NCBI GenBank assembly: GCA_002708845.1 | Contig: PAPI01000001.1 | Location: forward strand, 62,001-126,000 | Reading direction: 5' to 3' | DNA length: 64,000 bases | Source of the DNA: Leeuwenhoekiella sp. | GTDB taxonomy: Bacteria; Bacteroidota; Bacteroidia; Flavobacteriales; Flavobacteriaceae | In this document: positions 10,301 to 18,319 of the stretch, in pieces | Layout of the letters: each line of letters opens with the position of its first letter | Position numbering within the stretch: the stretch's first letter is position 1 | The notes under the pieces: generated by a model | What the model was told of the DNA's origin: nothing | Database searches by the model: none | Seen by the model: the letters and a program-made list of their open reading frames with translations, nothing else | Translations under genes and position numbers: made by a program

Positions 10301-10653
10301 TTTATTTGGAAAATTTAGGGAATGGTGATTTTAGAATTAAACACCTGCCGGTTGTCGCGCAGCTGGGGCCAACGATGTCGTTTGCATTTAGTGACGTAAA
10401 TAAAGATGGTCATCTGGATGTTGTGGGAATAGGTGCTATACACGAAGCTGAAGTAGAAACGGTTAAATATGATTCTAACGTGGGCTACATATTGCTGGGA
10501 GATTCAAAAGGTGGGTTGAAGCCGTATAAAGACATCAGTTTTTATAATGATCTCAATGCAAAAGAGATGAAGCAGATGAATATTGGCAATGAAAGCTATT
10601 TAGTTATCGCCAATAATGACAGGCCTCTTACCATCTTTAAAATCAAAGCCTAA
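7366..10653 (+). CDS. FG-GAP/VCBS-repeat lipoprotein with ASPIC/UnbV (CRTAC1-like) domain
   Basis: This large cell-envelope protein of 1095 residues has a lipoprotein signal (lipobox MYSC, Cys20) and two blocks of calcium-binding beta-propeller repeats. The repeats carry many DxDxDGxxD-type loops such as DVNNDGLEDVY, DYDQDGDLDMY and DFDGDGFKDIF. An ASPIC/UnbV domain lies between the blocks (about 505-600, with GSKVKVF, SRGYQSS and VVWNTGK). Proteins of this kind are common beside SusC/SusD genes in Bacteroidota and are thought to bind glycans or proteins at the surface. No catalytic site was recognised. It is the third gene of the operon, 30 bases after the esterase. Domain content is clear; the role is unknown. 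Confidence 0.88.
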   Translation: MMRLTYFFVVVAFAGIMYSCKDSGFQKKTSTAETLFTEISNEDSGIHFKNTVTETAAFNILNYYDMYNGGGVAIGDVNNDGLEDVYFTSNQNSNKLYLNKGDFKFDDITESADVADAEGWTTGVTMIDINTDGWLDIYVCKSASLDNSLERRNKLFINQKDGTFTEEAAKWGLADDGFSIQAYFLDYDQDGDLDMYLINHRDDFLNSVDLNAIVNDEQFYPQTSDHLYRNDGSGFTDVTPGSGLINKEFSLSASIGDFNNDGWPDIFVANDFITPDKLYINNKNGTFANEINTKMKHISYSSMGSDFADVNNDFLPDLLVLDMSAEDHQRGKQNMASMNTEGFWWIVEAGFHYPYMSNVLSLNNGNGYFTDIAQVSGVSKTDWSWAPLIADFDGDGFKDIFITNGIKREIANQDFGRFLDANEGSLEQMPIDSILKEMPSDKLQNYAFKNNKDLSFKKVIEDWGFTQAVNSNGVAYGDLDNDGDLDLVVNNLEDEAGIYRNNSTANYISVKLKGDAKNPQAIGSKVKVFTDSTQQYQELYLSRGYQSSVSPVLNFGVGEEQQISKIEVVWNTGKVSVLENIQANQILSLSEAEATNSVETPYERPEHFERIDPRELGLTYAHEENDFNDFSRQVLLPQKQSQQGPAFEVTDVNNDGLEDLFLGGGPGQAAQLFIQQKDGKFEQIPQAAFESDKAYEDNGAHFFDADGDGDLDLYVASSGYELAENDSKLQDRFYLNDGKGSFSASSALPKMLTGSKAVVSLDYDQDGDLDLIVGGRIVPGKYPLSPRSYILENQGGKFVDVTKTVAPDFAEAGLINDLLLSDYDGDGDPDLMVAGEWMPITVFENQNGSFQPSEIEALKETSGWWNSIAEIDFDQDGDLDYFVGNLGANNKFHPSSEKPLHIYGNNFDGDANYDMILSKVYKGSLVPVRGKECSTMQNSFVSEKIKTYKEFANSTLTDIYGSEQIANSYHKQATEFESVYLENLGNGDFRIKHLPVVAQLGPTMSFAFSDVNKDGHLDVVGIGAIHEAEVETVKYDSNVGYILLGDSKGGLKPYKDISFYNDLNAKEMKQMNIGNESYLVIANNDRPLTIFKIKA

Positions 10654-10698
10654 ACTTCTGTAAATAATTAGATTTCAACATAAAGTCTTGTAGTTAAT

Positions 10699-10725
10699 TT
10701 TTAAATGTGTAAATTACATTTAAAA
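10699..10725. promoter_or_regulatory. AT-rich dyad upstream of the GH31 gene
   Basis: TTTTAAATGT (10699-10708) and ACATTTAAAA (10716-10725) form a perfect 10-base inverted repeat with a 7-base spacer, 47 bases before the GH31 ATG. No T-run follows, so it looks more like an operator or mRNA hairpin than a terminator. No match to a known site was recognised. Confidence 0.35.
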
Positions 10726-10772
10726 TAAGTCGATTTTCCGGCTTTCTAAAATTAACTTGAGACAGGTAACCC

Positions 10773-13226
10773 ATGAAATCTATTCTTTTAGGTGCACTAA
10801 GCGCTTTTTTGATCTGTACGAGCTGTGCTCGCCAATCCTATGAAACATTTAATTCTGGCGTAAAAACGCAAATCGATTCTACAAATGTGCGTATTGAATT
10901 TGTTTCTCCTTCTATAGTACGTATTCAGAAACATCTTGAAGGACATCCTTTTGAAAAAAAGAGTCTTTCCGTTATTAAAGAACCAGAAGAGGTTTCTTTT
11001 GGAGTCCAAGATATGGAGAACGGCTTTGCTTTGACCACGGCAGAATTGCGTGTGGAGCTAGATACGCTAACCCAGGCGATACGTTTTTTTAAACCAGACG
11101 GAAGTCTTTTACTAAGCGAAAGCACAAGTTCGTTCAAACCTTTTGTAGATAATGGAAATAAAACGTTCACGGTCAAACAGGGCTGGACTTTAGAAGCTGA
11201 TGAGCCCATTTATGGTCTGGGGATTTTGCAAAATGGCAAAATGTCTCAACGTAATCAAGAAGTAGAAATGGTTCAAAATAATACCTGGGATTTTTCGACC
11301 TTTTTTCAATCTCCCAAGGGTTATGGTGTGTTTTGGGATAATTATTCACCTACCACGTTTAAAGATGATACTTCTGAAACTTCTTTTTCTTCTCAGGTAG
11401 GCGATGGTATCGATTATTATGTAATGGCGGGCGACAATGCCGATGCCGTTATTGCAGAAATGCGTGATCTTACGGGTGAGGTTCCTATGGTTCCGCTTTG
11501 GACTTATGGTTTTTGGCAAAGCCGGGAACGCTATAAAAGTCAGGATGAAACTGTAGGCGTGGTGCAAAAGCATCGAGAATTGGGAGTTCCGCTAGATGGA
11601 ATTATTCAGGACTGGCAATATTGGGGTGATAATTACCATTGGAATGGGATGGATTTTGGAAACCCCGCATTTCCGGACCCTCAAAAATTTGTTGACGATG
11701 TTCACGGGCTTAATGCTCATCTTATCATTTCAATTTGGTCCTCTTTTGGTCCCGAAACGCCTCAGTTTAAAGAACTGAAAGACAAAAATATGTTGATGGA
11801 TTTTCAGACCTGGCCCCAATCGGGTAAAGAAGGTTGGCCTCCCGATATGAATTATCCTTCTGGCGTACAGGTTTACGATCCGTATAATCCGGAGGCGCGT
11901 GATATTTATTGGGAATATTTAAGCAAGAATTTGTTTTCACTGGGTATAGATGGTTGGTGGATGGATTCTACCGAGCCTGATCATTTAGAGATTAAAGATG
12001 AAGACTATAACAATGAGACTTATCTGGGCTCTTTCCGCAAGGTGCGTAATGCGTTTCCGCTGGAGACGGTGGGCGGTGTTTATAATCATCAGCGTGAGCA
12101 GTCTTTAGACAAGCGGGTGTTTATCCTTACACGCTCGGGTTTTGCGGGACAACAACGTTATGGTGCCAATGTATGGTCCGGCGATTTAGGTTCGTCCTGG
12201 CAGTCCTTACGCAATCAGATTCCTGCCGGTCTGAATTTTACACTTACCGGTAATCCCAATTTCAATACAGACATCGGTGGGTTTTTCGCGGGGGCATATA
12301 ATAAATCTTGGAATGACGGCACAGCCTCTGTAAATCCACTGTTTCAGGAATTATACGTCCGCTGGATGCAATACGGGGCATTTACCCCAATGATGCGTTC
12401 ACACGGTACCGAGATGAAGCGCGAGATTTATCATTTTGGCGAAAAAGGCGAAGCTATTTACGATGCCATTCAGAATGCAATCGAACTCCGATATAGTTTA
12501 CTTCCCTATATCTACACGACTTCATGGGAGGTAACCCATAATCAGGATAGTTTTATGCGTGCCCTGGTGATGGATTTCCCGCAGGATAAAAAAACCTGGG
12601 ATTTGAAGGACGAATATATGTTTGGTGATGCGATTCTTGTAGCACCAGTATTGGAAGCCCAGTACACGCCTGAGAAAATCATAAAAGTAGATGAAGAAAC
12701 CGGCTGGAATAAGGGTAAAGAGCGGGGCAAAGAAGGATGGCCTGTTGTAGACTTTACTGAAACCAAATCAGCAGGAGTCTACCTGCCGAGCGGAAGTGCC
12801 TGGTATGATTACTGGACGAACGAAATGTTTGAAGGCGGTCAGGAAATCCAAAAAGAAACAACTATAAATACGATTCCACTATACGTAAAAGCCGGAAGCA
12901 TTTTACCCATAGGCCCTGAAGTGCAGTATGCCGAAGAAAAGCCCTGGGACAATCTGGAAATTCGTGTGTATGAAGGAGCAGACGGCAGCTTTAGCCTGTA
13001 TGAAGATGAATTTGATAATTATAACTACGAGAATGGCGCCTATTCTACCATCTCATTCACATGGAATGATGCATCTCAAACCCTGGAGATAGCAGACCGC
13101 AGTGGAAACTTTGACGGGATGCTTCAGGAGCGTAAATTTCAAATTGTAAAAATAGAAGCAGACGGTTCAGTTTCTGAACCACAAACTGTAAGTTATACCG
13201 GAACCGCTGTTGAGGTAAAGCTTTAG
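10773..13226 (+). CDS. Glycoside hydrolase family 31 lipoprotein, probable alpha-xylosidase
   Basis: This retaining alpha-glycosidase probably removes alpha-1,6-xylose from xyloglucan oligosaccharides. The lipoprotein signal has lipobox CTSC (Cys18). The N-terminal beta-sandwich covers about 25-235 and the TIM barrel about 240-590. The nucleophile is Asp398 in WWMDSTEPD and the acid/base is Asp471 in VWSGDLGSSW. PLWTYGFWQSRERY and IIQDWQYWG are typical GH31 barrel strands. Two C-terminal beta domains follow. With 817 residues it lacks room for the PA14 insert present in some longer alpha-xylosidases. It follows the FG-GAP gene by 119 bases that contain a dyad, so it may have its own promoter. 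A perfect bidirectional terminator follows. GH31 is certain; alpha-glucosidase is the alternative to alpha-xylosidase. Confidence 0.92.
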   Translation: MKSILLGALSAFLICTSCARQSYETFNSGVKTQIDSTNVRIEFVSPSIVRIQKHLEGHPFEKKSLSVIKEPEEVSFGVQDMENGFALTTAELRVELDTLTQAIRFFKPDGSLLLSESTSSFKPFVDNGNKTFTVKQGWTLEADEPIYGLGILQNGKMSQRNQEVEMVQNNTWDFSTFFQSPKGYGVFWDNYSPTTFKDDTSETSFSSQVGDGIDYYVMAGDNADAVIAEMRDLTGEVPMVPLWTYGFWQSRERYKSQDETVGVVQKHRELGVPLDGIIQDWQYWGDNYHWNGMDFGNPAFPDPQKFVDDVHGLNAHLIISIWSSFGPETPQFKELKDKNMLMDFQTWPQSGKEGWPPDMNYPSGVQVYDPYNPEARDIYWEYLSKNLFSLGIDGWWMDSTEPDHLEIKDEDYNNETYLGSFRKVRNAFPLETVGGVYNHQREQSLDKRVFILTRSGFAGQQRYGANVWSGDLGSSWQSLRNQIPAGLNFTLTGNPNFNTDIGGFFAGAYNKSWNDGTASVNPLFQELYVRWMQYGAFTPMMRSHGTEMKREIYHFGEKGEAIYDAIQNAIELRYSLLPYIYTTSWEVTHNQDSFMRALVMDFPQDKKTWDLKDEYMFGDAILVAPVLEAQYTPEKIIKVDEETGWNKGKERGKEGWPVVDFTETKSAGVYLPSGSAWYDYWTNEMFEGGQEIQKETTINTIPLYVKAGSILPIGPEVQYAEEKPWDNLEIRVYEGADGSFSLYEDEFDNYNYENGAYSTISFTWNDASQTLEIADRSGNFDGMLQERKFQIVKIEADGSVSEPQTVSYTGTAVEVKL

Positions 13227-13248
13227 ATACAGTCTTTAACCTAAAATT

Positions 13249-13284
13249 AAAAAGCCCTTTGAATAGCTATTCAAAGGGCTTTTT
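13249..13284. terminator. Bidirectional intrinsic terminator
   Basis: A perfect 17-base inverted repeat with a 2-base loop: AAAAAGCCCTTTGAATA, GC, TATTCAAAGGGCTTTTT. It has A/T tails on both sides and sits between the convergent GH31 and thioredoxin-like genes, so it can end transcription from both. Confidence 0.9.
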
Positions 13285-13305
13285 AATTTTATTGAGCGAA
13301 AGCTT

Positions 13306-14448
13306 TTAACCTTCTCCTAATAGTTCCTGCATTTTGGAAACCAAAGCTTCCCCACGCAGGTTTTTTTCGATGATAGTCCCTTCAGAGTCCAGCAAATAGG
13401 TAGCCGGTATTGCGGTTATACCATATTTACGAGCGATAGGATCCTGCCATTCCATTAGATTTGATACGTGGTACCAGGTCATTTTATCGTTTTCGATAGC
13501 GGCCAGCCATTTATCACGGGCAGAGGCACGGTCTAAAGAAACACTTATGATGTTTAAACCTTTATCGTGGTATTGATTGTACACATTAACGACATTGGGA
13601 TTTTCAGCGCGGCAGGGTTTGCACCAGCTGGCCCAGAAGTCGATGATTGTGTATTTAGATCCCATTGCTTCCTGAAGTGATAACTCATCACCATCGGGAG
13701 TAGGCGCGGTAAATTGCGGAGCTTTATTGCCTACTTCGGCAAGTGATGCAGCAGCTTCACGTTCTTTAGCCTGAGCAATCATTTCTTTCAATTTTACTCC
13801 TTTCTGCATTTCCTGCAGACTTTTATCAAGTTTATCGAATAAAGCTTCGGCCTGATTAGCATCAATTGCCTGGGTTCCCACCAAGTCAGATAGTACTATG
13901 ATGCTCACAAACTTATCTGTATTGTCTTCAATCAACTCAACACGGCGCTCGGTATCTTCTGTGTTGATTTGCTCAAACTCTGCTCGCAATGCGGTTATTC
14001 CGGCTGTATCACCCGTGCGCTGCAAGTTCATAGCCTGTTCCTGCAATTTATTTTTCTTTTTGTTTGATGCAACAACATCATTGTAATACAGCTTAAAAAA
14101 GTCATTTTCTTCGCCACCGTTTACTTTTGATGTGTAGAGGCTGTCTTTATATGCACGCACACTAATACTTTCGTTTTCAGCAATAAGAATAACGGTGCCT
14201 TGAGCGGCTTCAAACCCCAAAACCATCATTTCAGGATTCTTGACTTCAGATGGGTCAAAACTAAATTCACCTTGTTCAATTACAGTGGTGTCAACACCCA
14301 CAAGACGATTATTTTCGTCAATCTTTTGAAGATAAACCTTAGTGTTATTGTCGATATCAGGAGTAGTCCCCTTGATTTTAAAGTCTGCTTCTTCGGCGCA
14401 GGAGATTGCCAATACCGAAGCCAAACCAGCAAGAATAATTCGTTTCAT
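13306..14448 (-). CDS. TlpA-like thiol-disulfide oxidoreductase lipoprotein (DUF4369 plus thioredoxin fold)
   Basis: This membrane-anchored periplasmic thioredoxin-like protein probably reduces or exchanges disulfides in envelope proteins. The ATG at 14446-14448 is chosen because MKRIILAGLASVLAISC gives a clean lipoprotein signal (Cys17); an in-frame ATG 19 codons upstream would bury it. The N-terminal DUF4369-like domain covers about 20-120. A charged helical linker (about 125-235) leads to the C-terminal AhpC/TSA-TlpA fold. Its active site is WCKPC (275-279), and a cis-Pro lies in ITAIPATYLLD. Length is 380 residues, normal for Bacteroidota homologues. It is a single gene that shares the terminator at 13249-13284 with the GH31 gene. 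The partner protein is unknown. Confidence 0.9.
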   Translation of the reverse strand: MKRIILAGLASVLAISCAEEADFKIKGTTPDIDNNTKVYLQKIDENNRLVGVDTTVIEQGEFSFDPSEVKNPEMMVLGFEAAQGTVILIAENESISVRAYKDSLYTSKVNGGEENDFFKLYYNDVVASNKKKNKLQEQAMNLQRTGDTAGITALRAEFEQINTEDTERRVELIEDNTDKFVSIIVLSDLVGTQAIDANQAEALFDKLDKSLQEMQKGVKLKEMIAQAKEREAAASLAEVGNKAPQFTAPTPDGDELSLQEAMGSKYTIIDFWASWCKPCRAENPNVVNVYNQYHDKGLNIISVSLDRASARDKWLAAIENDKMTWYHVSNLMEWQDPIARKYGITAIPATYLLDSEGTIIEKNLRGEALVSKMQELLGEG

Positions 14449-14664
14449 AAATTTTAAGATATAATGCCGCAATATACGGGATTTGTAACTTTTAGAAACA
14501 GACAATTATGGTATTCATAGGGTACACCATCAAAAACAATTTTAAAGAAAGCCAGATTGTTTAGGATCCGCAAGGAGCGTCTGTAAGTTTAAACCTATGT
14601 TAAAGACTAATCACCTGTTCTTTTTTGTAATCAATTTTGATTAAATTCTTATAAAATTAGTTTG

Positions 14665-17043
14665 ATGGAAGAGTTACAGGATTTTCCCTTGCAGATACAG
14701 CTTAGCCTAACAAAGGTTTTTGAGATGCTGAAGAAACGTATGAAGCAGTCTCAAAACCCCATTACGCGCGAGTATATGAAGTCTATCTTGAACTATGCGG
14801 AAGGATATCCTGAGCTAACAGAAGGGATAAAAGATTTTGATAATCTTGACGAATACGATGAACCTCTAAGTACTTTGCTCGATAATCTATTTCCGGCAGC
14901 TTTGACCAAAAATGAGATTAAAGCAGCTACCATTCCTTTCCAGAATAAAATTTTTAATCCCACACGTAGATTTGCTTCGATAATCGAAGAGGCCGGGCCT
15001 GATTTTGAATTAAAAATCAGAGATCTGGATACGGAGTTTTATTACATTCTTGGATGTGTCATAATTCTGAATTCCTATTACGGTTACGAAGTGGACATCA
15101 GCAGACCGCTGTATTACGAAATACCCGATAAAAACGGAATTATACGCAGTTACCGTGCCGCTATGAATGCCGATTTCACCTACTGCGAACCTACCGACAA
15201 CGCGATTGAAATAACTTCAGATATTGCAGATAAGCTTATAGCCAATGGGTATGACTACGACCTTTGGAGAGAATACTTTCCTCCGCAAAGCTGGATTTTG
15301 AAAGGTATAACCATACTTAATCTTACAGATGTTACGGTTGACGATTCGATTTCCGATTTAAAGAGCACTTTGCTTTCTAAAAAAACGCTAAACGAAAATA
15401 CTTCCCAGCAGTTTCAGGAGATTTTTAGTGCCATATTTAATATAGCAGATCTTAGAGTTGGTTTTACCGAGTTTGATAAGGGTAATGACCTTTTTACCCA
15501 AATGGCAGACGAGACTATGCTTACCAGTTTTATTCTGAATAAGGATGCCCGAAACGATTGTCGTAAAAGTATGTGCGATAACGCCTATAATTCTCTTGTA
15601 AAAGACAAAAGCTATTTTATCATCCCTGATGTTGAGGAGTATGCACGTAAAAACCAGCACAATATACTTGCTGAAAATTTACTGTCACAGGGAGCTAAAA
15701 GCTGTATTCTTGCGCCTATTGCTAAAGGAAATGAGTTGCTTGCTGTTTTGGAACTGGTTTCTGAAACCCGTAACAAACTGCACAGTCTCAATGCAACTAA
15801 ACTTGACGATGTAATGCCTTTCATTGTCTCTACCGTAGAACGCAAGCGCAATGATTTGGAAAACCGGATCAAGGCGGTCATACAAAGTGAGTGTACCAGT
15901 ATTCACCCCAGTGTTCTGTGGATTTTTGAGGAAGAGGCTAAACGCTTTATCAAAAATCAGGATGCCGGTAAATTTGCTGCTTTTAAGGATATTGCCTTTG
16001 AAGACGTGTATCCGTTATACGGGCAGATTGATATTGTGGGCTCTTCAGATGAGCGTAACAGCGCTATTCAGAAAGATATCCTCATTCAGCTAAAAATGGT
16101 TGACACCATTTTGGAATTGGCTCTCAAAGCACAGCCAATGCCTATTTATGAGCAGGTCAAATTCCGTATAGAAGAATTCACAAACGAAATTAAAGATCAG
16201 CTCAATGCCAATAGTGAGAGCGAAGTTTTCGCTTTGCTTAAAGAAGAGGTAAATCCGCTTCTAAATCATTTGAATACGAAAATACCGGAACTTAAAAAGG
16301 CTATTGATAATTATAAAACAGCCATAAATAAGGATACCGGCCTCATTTACGAGAATCGTAAACATTATGATGAGACGGTTCAGCTTATTAATCAGAATCT
16401 GGCGACTTTTATAGACCGCAAACAACAAGAAGCACAGGAAATTTTTCCGCATTATTTTGAGCGTTATAAAACCGATGGTGTTGATCACAACATTTACATT
16501 GGAGCCTCTATGACGCCCACCAGCGCATTTAATGAGGTTTATCTGTACAACTTAAGATTGTGGCAACTTTCTACCATGTGTGAGATGGAAAATCATTTCT
16601 ACCACAAACAGGAAGGGGCAGAGCTTCAGCTGGATGCAGCTTCCCTTATTTTGGTATTCAGCACCACACTTTCTATCCGCTATAGAATGGATGAGAAGAA
16701 ATTTGATGTTGACGGTACTTACAATGCGCGTTATGAAATAATTAAAAAACGCATTGACAAAGCATGTATAAAGGGAAGCGATGAGCGCGTCACGCAAAAA
16801 GGTAAAATCGCCATCGTTTATTCACAGGATTCCGATGCTGAAGAATACACCCGCTATATTAATTACCTTCAACGCAAAAAGTACTTGGGTCAGGAAGTAG
16901 AATACGTAGAGCTTGAGGATGTACAGGGTGTTGTAGGGCTAAAAGCCATTCGGGTAAATGTGCTTTATACTTCAAAACTACCCAGGTCTAAAGAAAATCA
17001 GACCATCACGTATGATGATCTGATGGAAGTTTTAGACTCGTAA
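14665..17043 (+). CDS. GAF-domain-containing protein of unknown function
   Basis: This soluble 792-residue protein has no signal peptide or membrane segment. A GAF-like domain occupies about residues 245-400 (around DLRVGFTEFDK, ILAPIAKGNELLAVLELVSE). It is flanked by an N-terminal alpha-helical region and a long helical C-terminal region with coiled-coil-like stretches (about 470-580). No output domain (kinase, cyclase or phosphodiesterase) is recognisable. The ATG at 14665 is preferred over the TTG one codon before it. It converges tail to tail with the HD-Pyc gene, 10 bases apart, so the two are not an operon. Homologous GAF proteins appear to be widespread in Flavobacteriia. The ligand and role are unknown. 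Confidence 0.75.
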   Translation: MEELQDFPLQIQLSLTKVFEMLKKRMKQSQNPITREYMKSILNYAEGYPELTEGIKDFDNLDEYDEPLSTLLDNLFPAALTKNEIKAATIPFQNKIFNPTRRFASIIEEAGPDFELKIRDLDTEFYYILGCVIILNSYYGYEVDISRPLYYEIPDKNGIIRSYRAAMNADFTYCEPTDNAIEITSDIADKLIANGYDYDLWREYFPPQSWILKGITILNLTDVTVDDSISDLKSTLLSKKTLNENTSQQFQEIFSAIFNIADLRVGFTEFDKGNDLFTQMADETMLTSFILNKDARNDCRKSMCDNAYNSLVKDKSYFIIPDVEEYARKNQHNILAENLLSQGAKSCILAPIAKGNELLAVLELVSETRNKLHSLNATKLDDVMPFIVSTVERKRNDLENRIKAVIQSECTSIHPSVLWIFEEEAKRFIKNQDAGKFAAFKDIAFEDVYPLYGQIDIVGSSDERNSAIQKDILIQLKMVDTILELALKAQPMPIYEQVKFRIEEFTNEIKDQLNANSESEVFALLKEEVNPLLNHLNTKIPELKKAIDNYKTAINKDTGLIYENRKHYDETVQLINQNLATFIDRKQQEAQEIFPHYFERYKTDGVDHNIYIGASMTPTSAFNEVYLYNLRLWQLSTMCEMENHFYHKQEGAELQLDAASLILVFSTTLSIRYRMDEKKFDVDGTYNARYEIIKKRIDKACIKGSDERVTQKGKIAIVYSQDSDAEEYTRYINYLQRKKYLGQEVEYVELEDVQGVVGLKAIRVNVLYTSKLPRSKENQTITYDDLMEVLDS

Positions 17044-17053
17044 ACCGGTTTTA

Positions 17054-18259
17054 CTACATTATTGAAAATGCAATAATAAAGCTGATTACCGAAACAATAA
17101 TCCCCACCATAAATACGGTATAGGTGCGTCTCAACAGCATATACTTTTTATTGAGTACCACACCAAGCAGGTATAAATCTTTAGTAAGGGCTTCATAGAT
17201 GTAGTCTTTATCGTAAATAATTTCATTAATAGCCCATTGGTACTGGTCGTATTTCATTTTGTGGAAATTTCCAAAAAACAAAATATTGACCTGCTTTTTC
17301 TTAACCTGTTCCCGGGTAAACTCACCTGAGGTTACATTTGGTCTTGTTGAAAGAATAGACATAATTATTGAAGCTACACTAAACAGAACCAAAATCAGGG
17401 TAGGAAGTAACAAATGGCGATTACTTGGGGCATCTAATTTTGGAATCATATTAGACAGCGCAAGCGAAATAATAATTGCATTTACTGACAGCAGGATGTT
17501 TGCTTTGGTATCAGCTATATCGCTCAATTTTATATGGTTACGCAGGGTCGTACGATAAAGCGTCTGCACCCCTCGATCGGGACTTTCATCTTTATATTTG
17601 GCTTTAAGTTTGGCCTTGATTTCTTCTTTCTTGTATTTTTTCTTTTTCTTCTTCTCTTTTTTAAGAAGCGAAATCAGATTTTCATCTTTTTGTGATTTCC
17701 AGTTGCGGGCTGCATAATCGGTATAGAATCGATGTTTATTGGTAAACATGTCTATGTTCTCTTCCCGCCATTGAGCAGGGGAGAAGTCTGCACTTCCGGT
17801 TAGCATTAATTCCTGGCGTAAGAACTCACTGGTTTGCTTATAATAGTCTTTGGCAAAATGAGAATTATCAGCATCTTTCAAAATGCGTTCCATTTCATTC
17901 TGAGGTTCAACACCCATCTTAGTAGAAGCGATCAAATCAATCACCATCTGCTGAATTTCAGGATCTGTACCTTCCTGCTTCATATAGTCTTTGGCAATAT
18001 CTATACTCGCATCTTCATGACCTTCACGGGTCACCGTATAACCGGTGTCATGCATCCATGCGGCCAGTACCAGTGCCTCTTTCTGTTTAACATTAATTTC
18101 AGAGTTATCGGCGATTTCTTTAGTACTTTTAACCACTCTGACCGTATGATCATAGTTATGATACAGATAACTATTTGGAAGTTTTTCCTTAAAAAGTTCA
18201 AGTACAAATTGATCTGCTTTTGAGATAGATTTAGATTCCTTTTCTGCAGTTTCAGCCAT
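17054..18259 (-). CDS. HD-domain phosphohydrolase fused to a Pycsar-effector-like membrane domain
   Basis: The N-terminal HD domain (about 15-145) carries His38, the His70-Asp71 pair in WMHDTGY and an Asp in KDADNSH (about 129-131), the metal ligands of HD phosphohydrolases. A very basic linker follows (about 199-220, mostly Lys). The C-terminal domain (about 232-401) matches the Pycsar effector family (DUF5706 type): TLRNHIKLSDIADTKANILL, then membrane segments at about 254-272, 282-303 and 381-400. In Pycsar phage defence, related membrane domains respond to cCMP or cUMP made by a partner cyclase. No cyclase gene was found in this window. A plausible but unproven role is to sense and hydrolyse a cyclic or alarmone nucleotide at the inner membrane. 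It is divergent from the phosphatase-barrel gene at 18320. Confidence 0.82.
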   Translation of the reverse strand: MAETAEKESKSISKADQFVLELFKEKLPNSYLYHNYDHTVRVVKSTKEIADNSEINVKQKEALVLAAWMHDTGYTVTREGHEDASIDIAKDYMKQEGTDPEIQQMVIDLIASTKMGVEPQNEMERILKDADNSHFAKDYYKQTSEFLRQELMLTGSADFSPAQWREENIDMFTNKHRFYTDYAARNWKSQKDENLISLLKKEKKKKKKYKKEEIKAKLKAKYKDESPDRGVQTLYRTTLRNHIKLSDIADTKANILLSVNAIIISLALSNMIPKLDAPSNRHLLLPTLILVLFSVASIIMSILSTRPNVTSGEFTREQVKKKQVNILFFGNFHKMKYDQYQWAINEIIYDKDYIYEALTKDLYLLGVVLNKKYMLLRRTYTVFMVGIIVSVISFIIAFSIM

Positions 18260-18319
18260 GTTAGTATTGATTTAATCAAGTTATGAAAAGTACAAAAAAG
18301 AATCCCGAATATAATTTTC

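Noticed and set aside
17054-18259. A Pycsar phage-defence operon
   Set aside because: The membrane domain is effector-like but no pyrimidine cyclase gene is nearby, and the flanking genes are divergent or convergent, not an operon.
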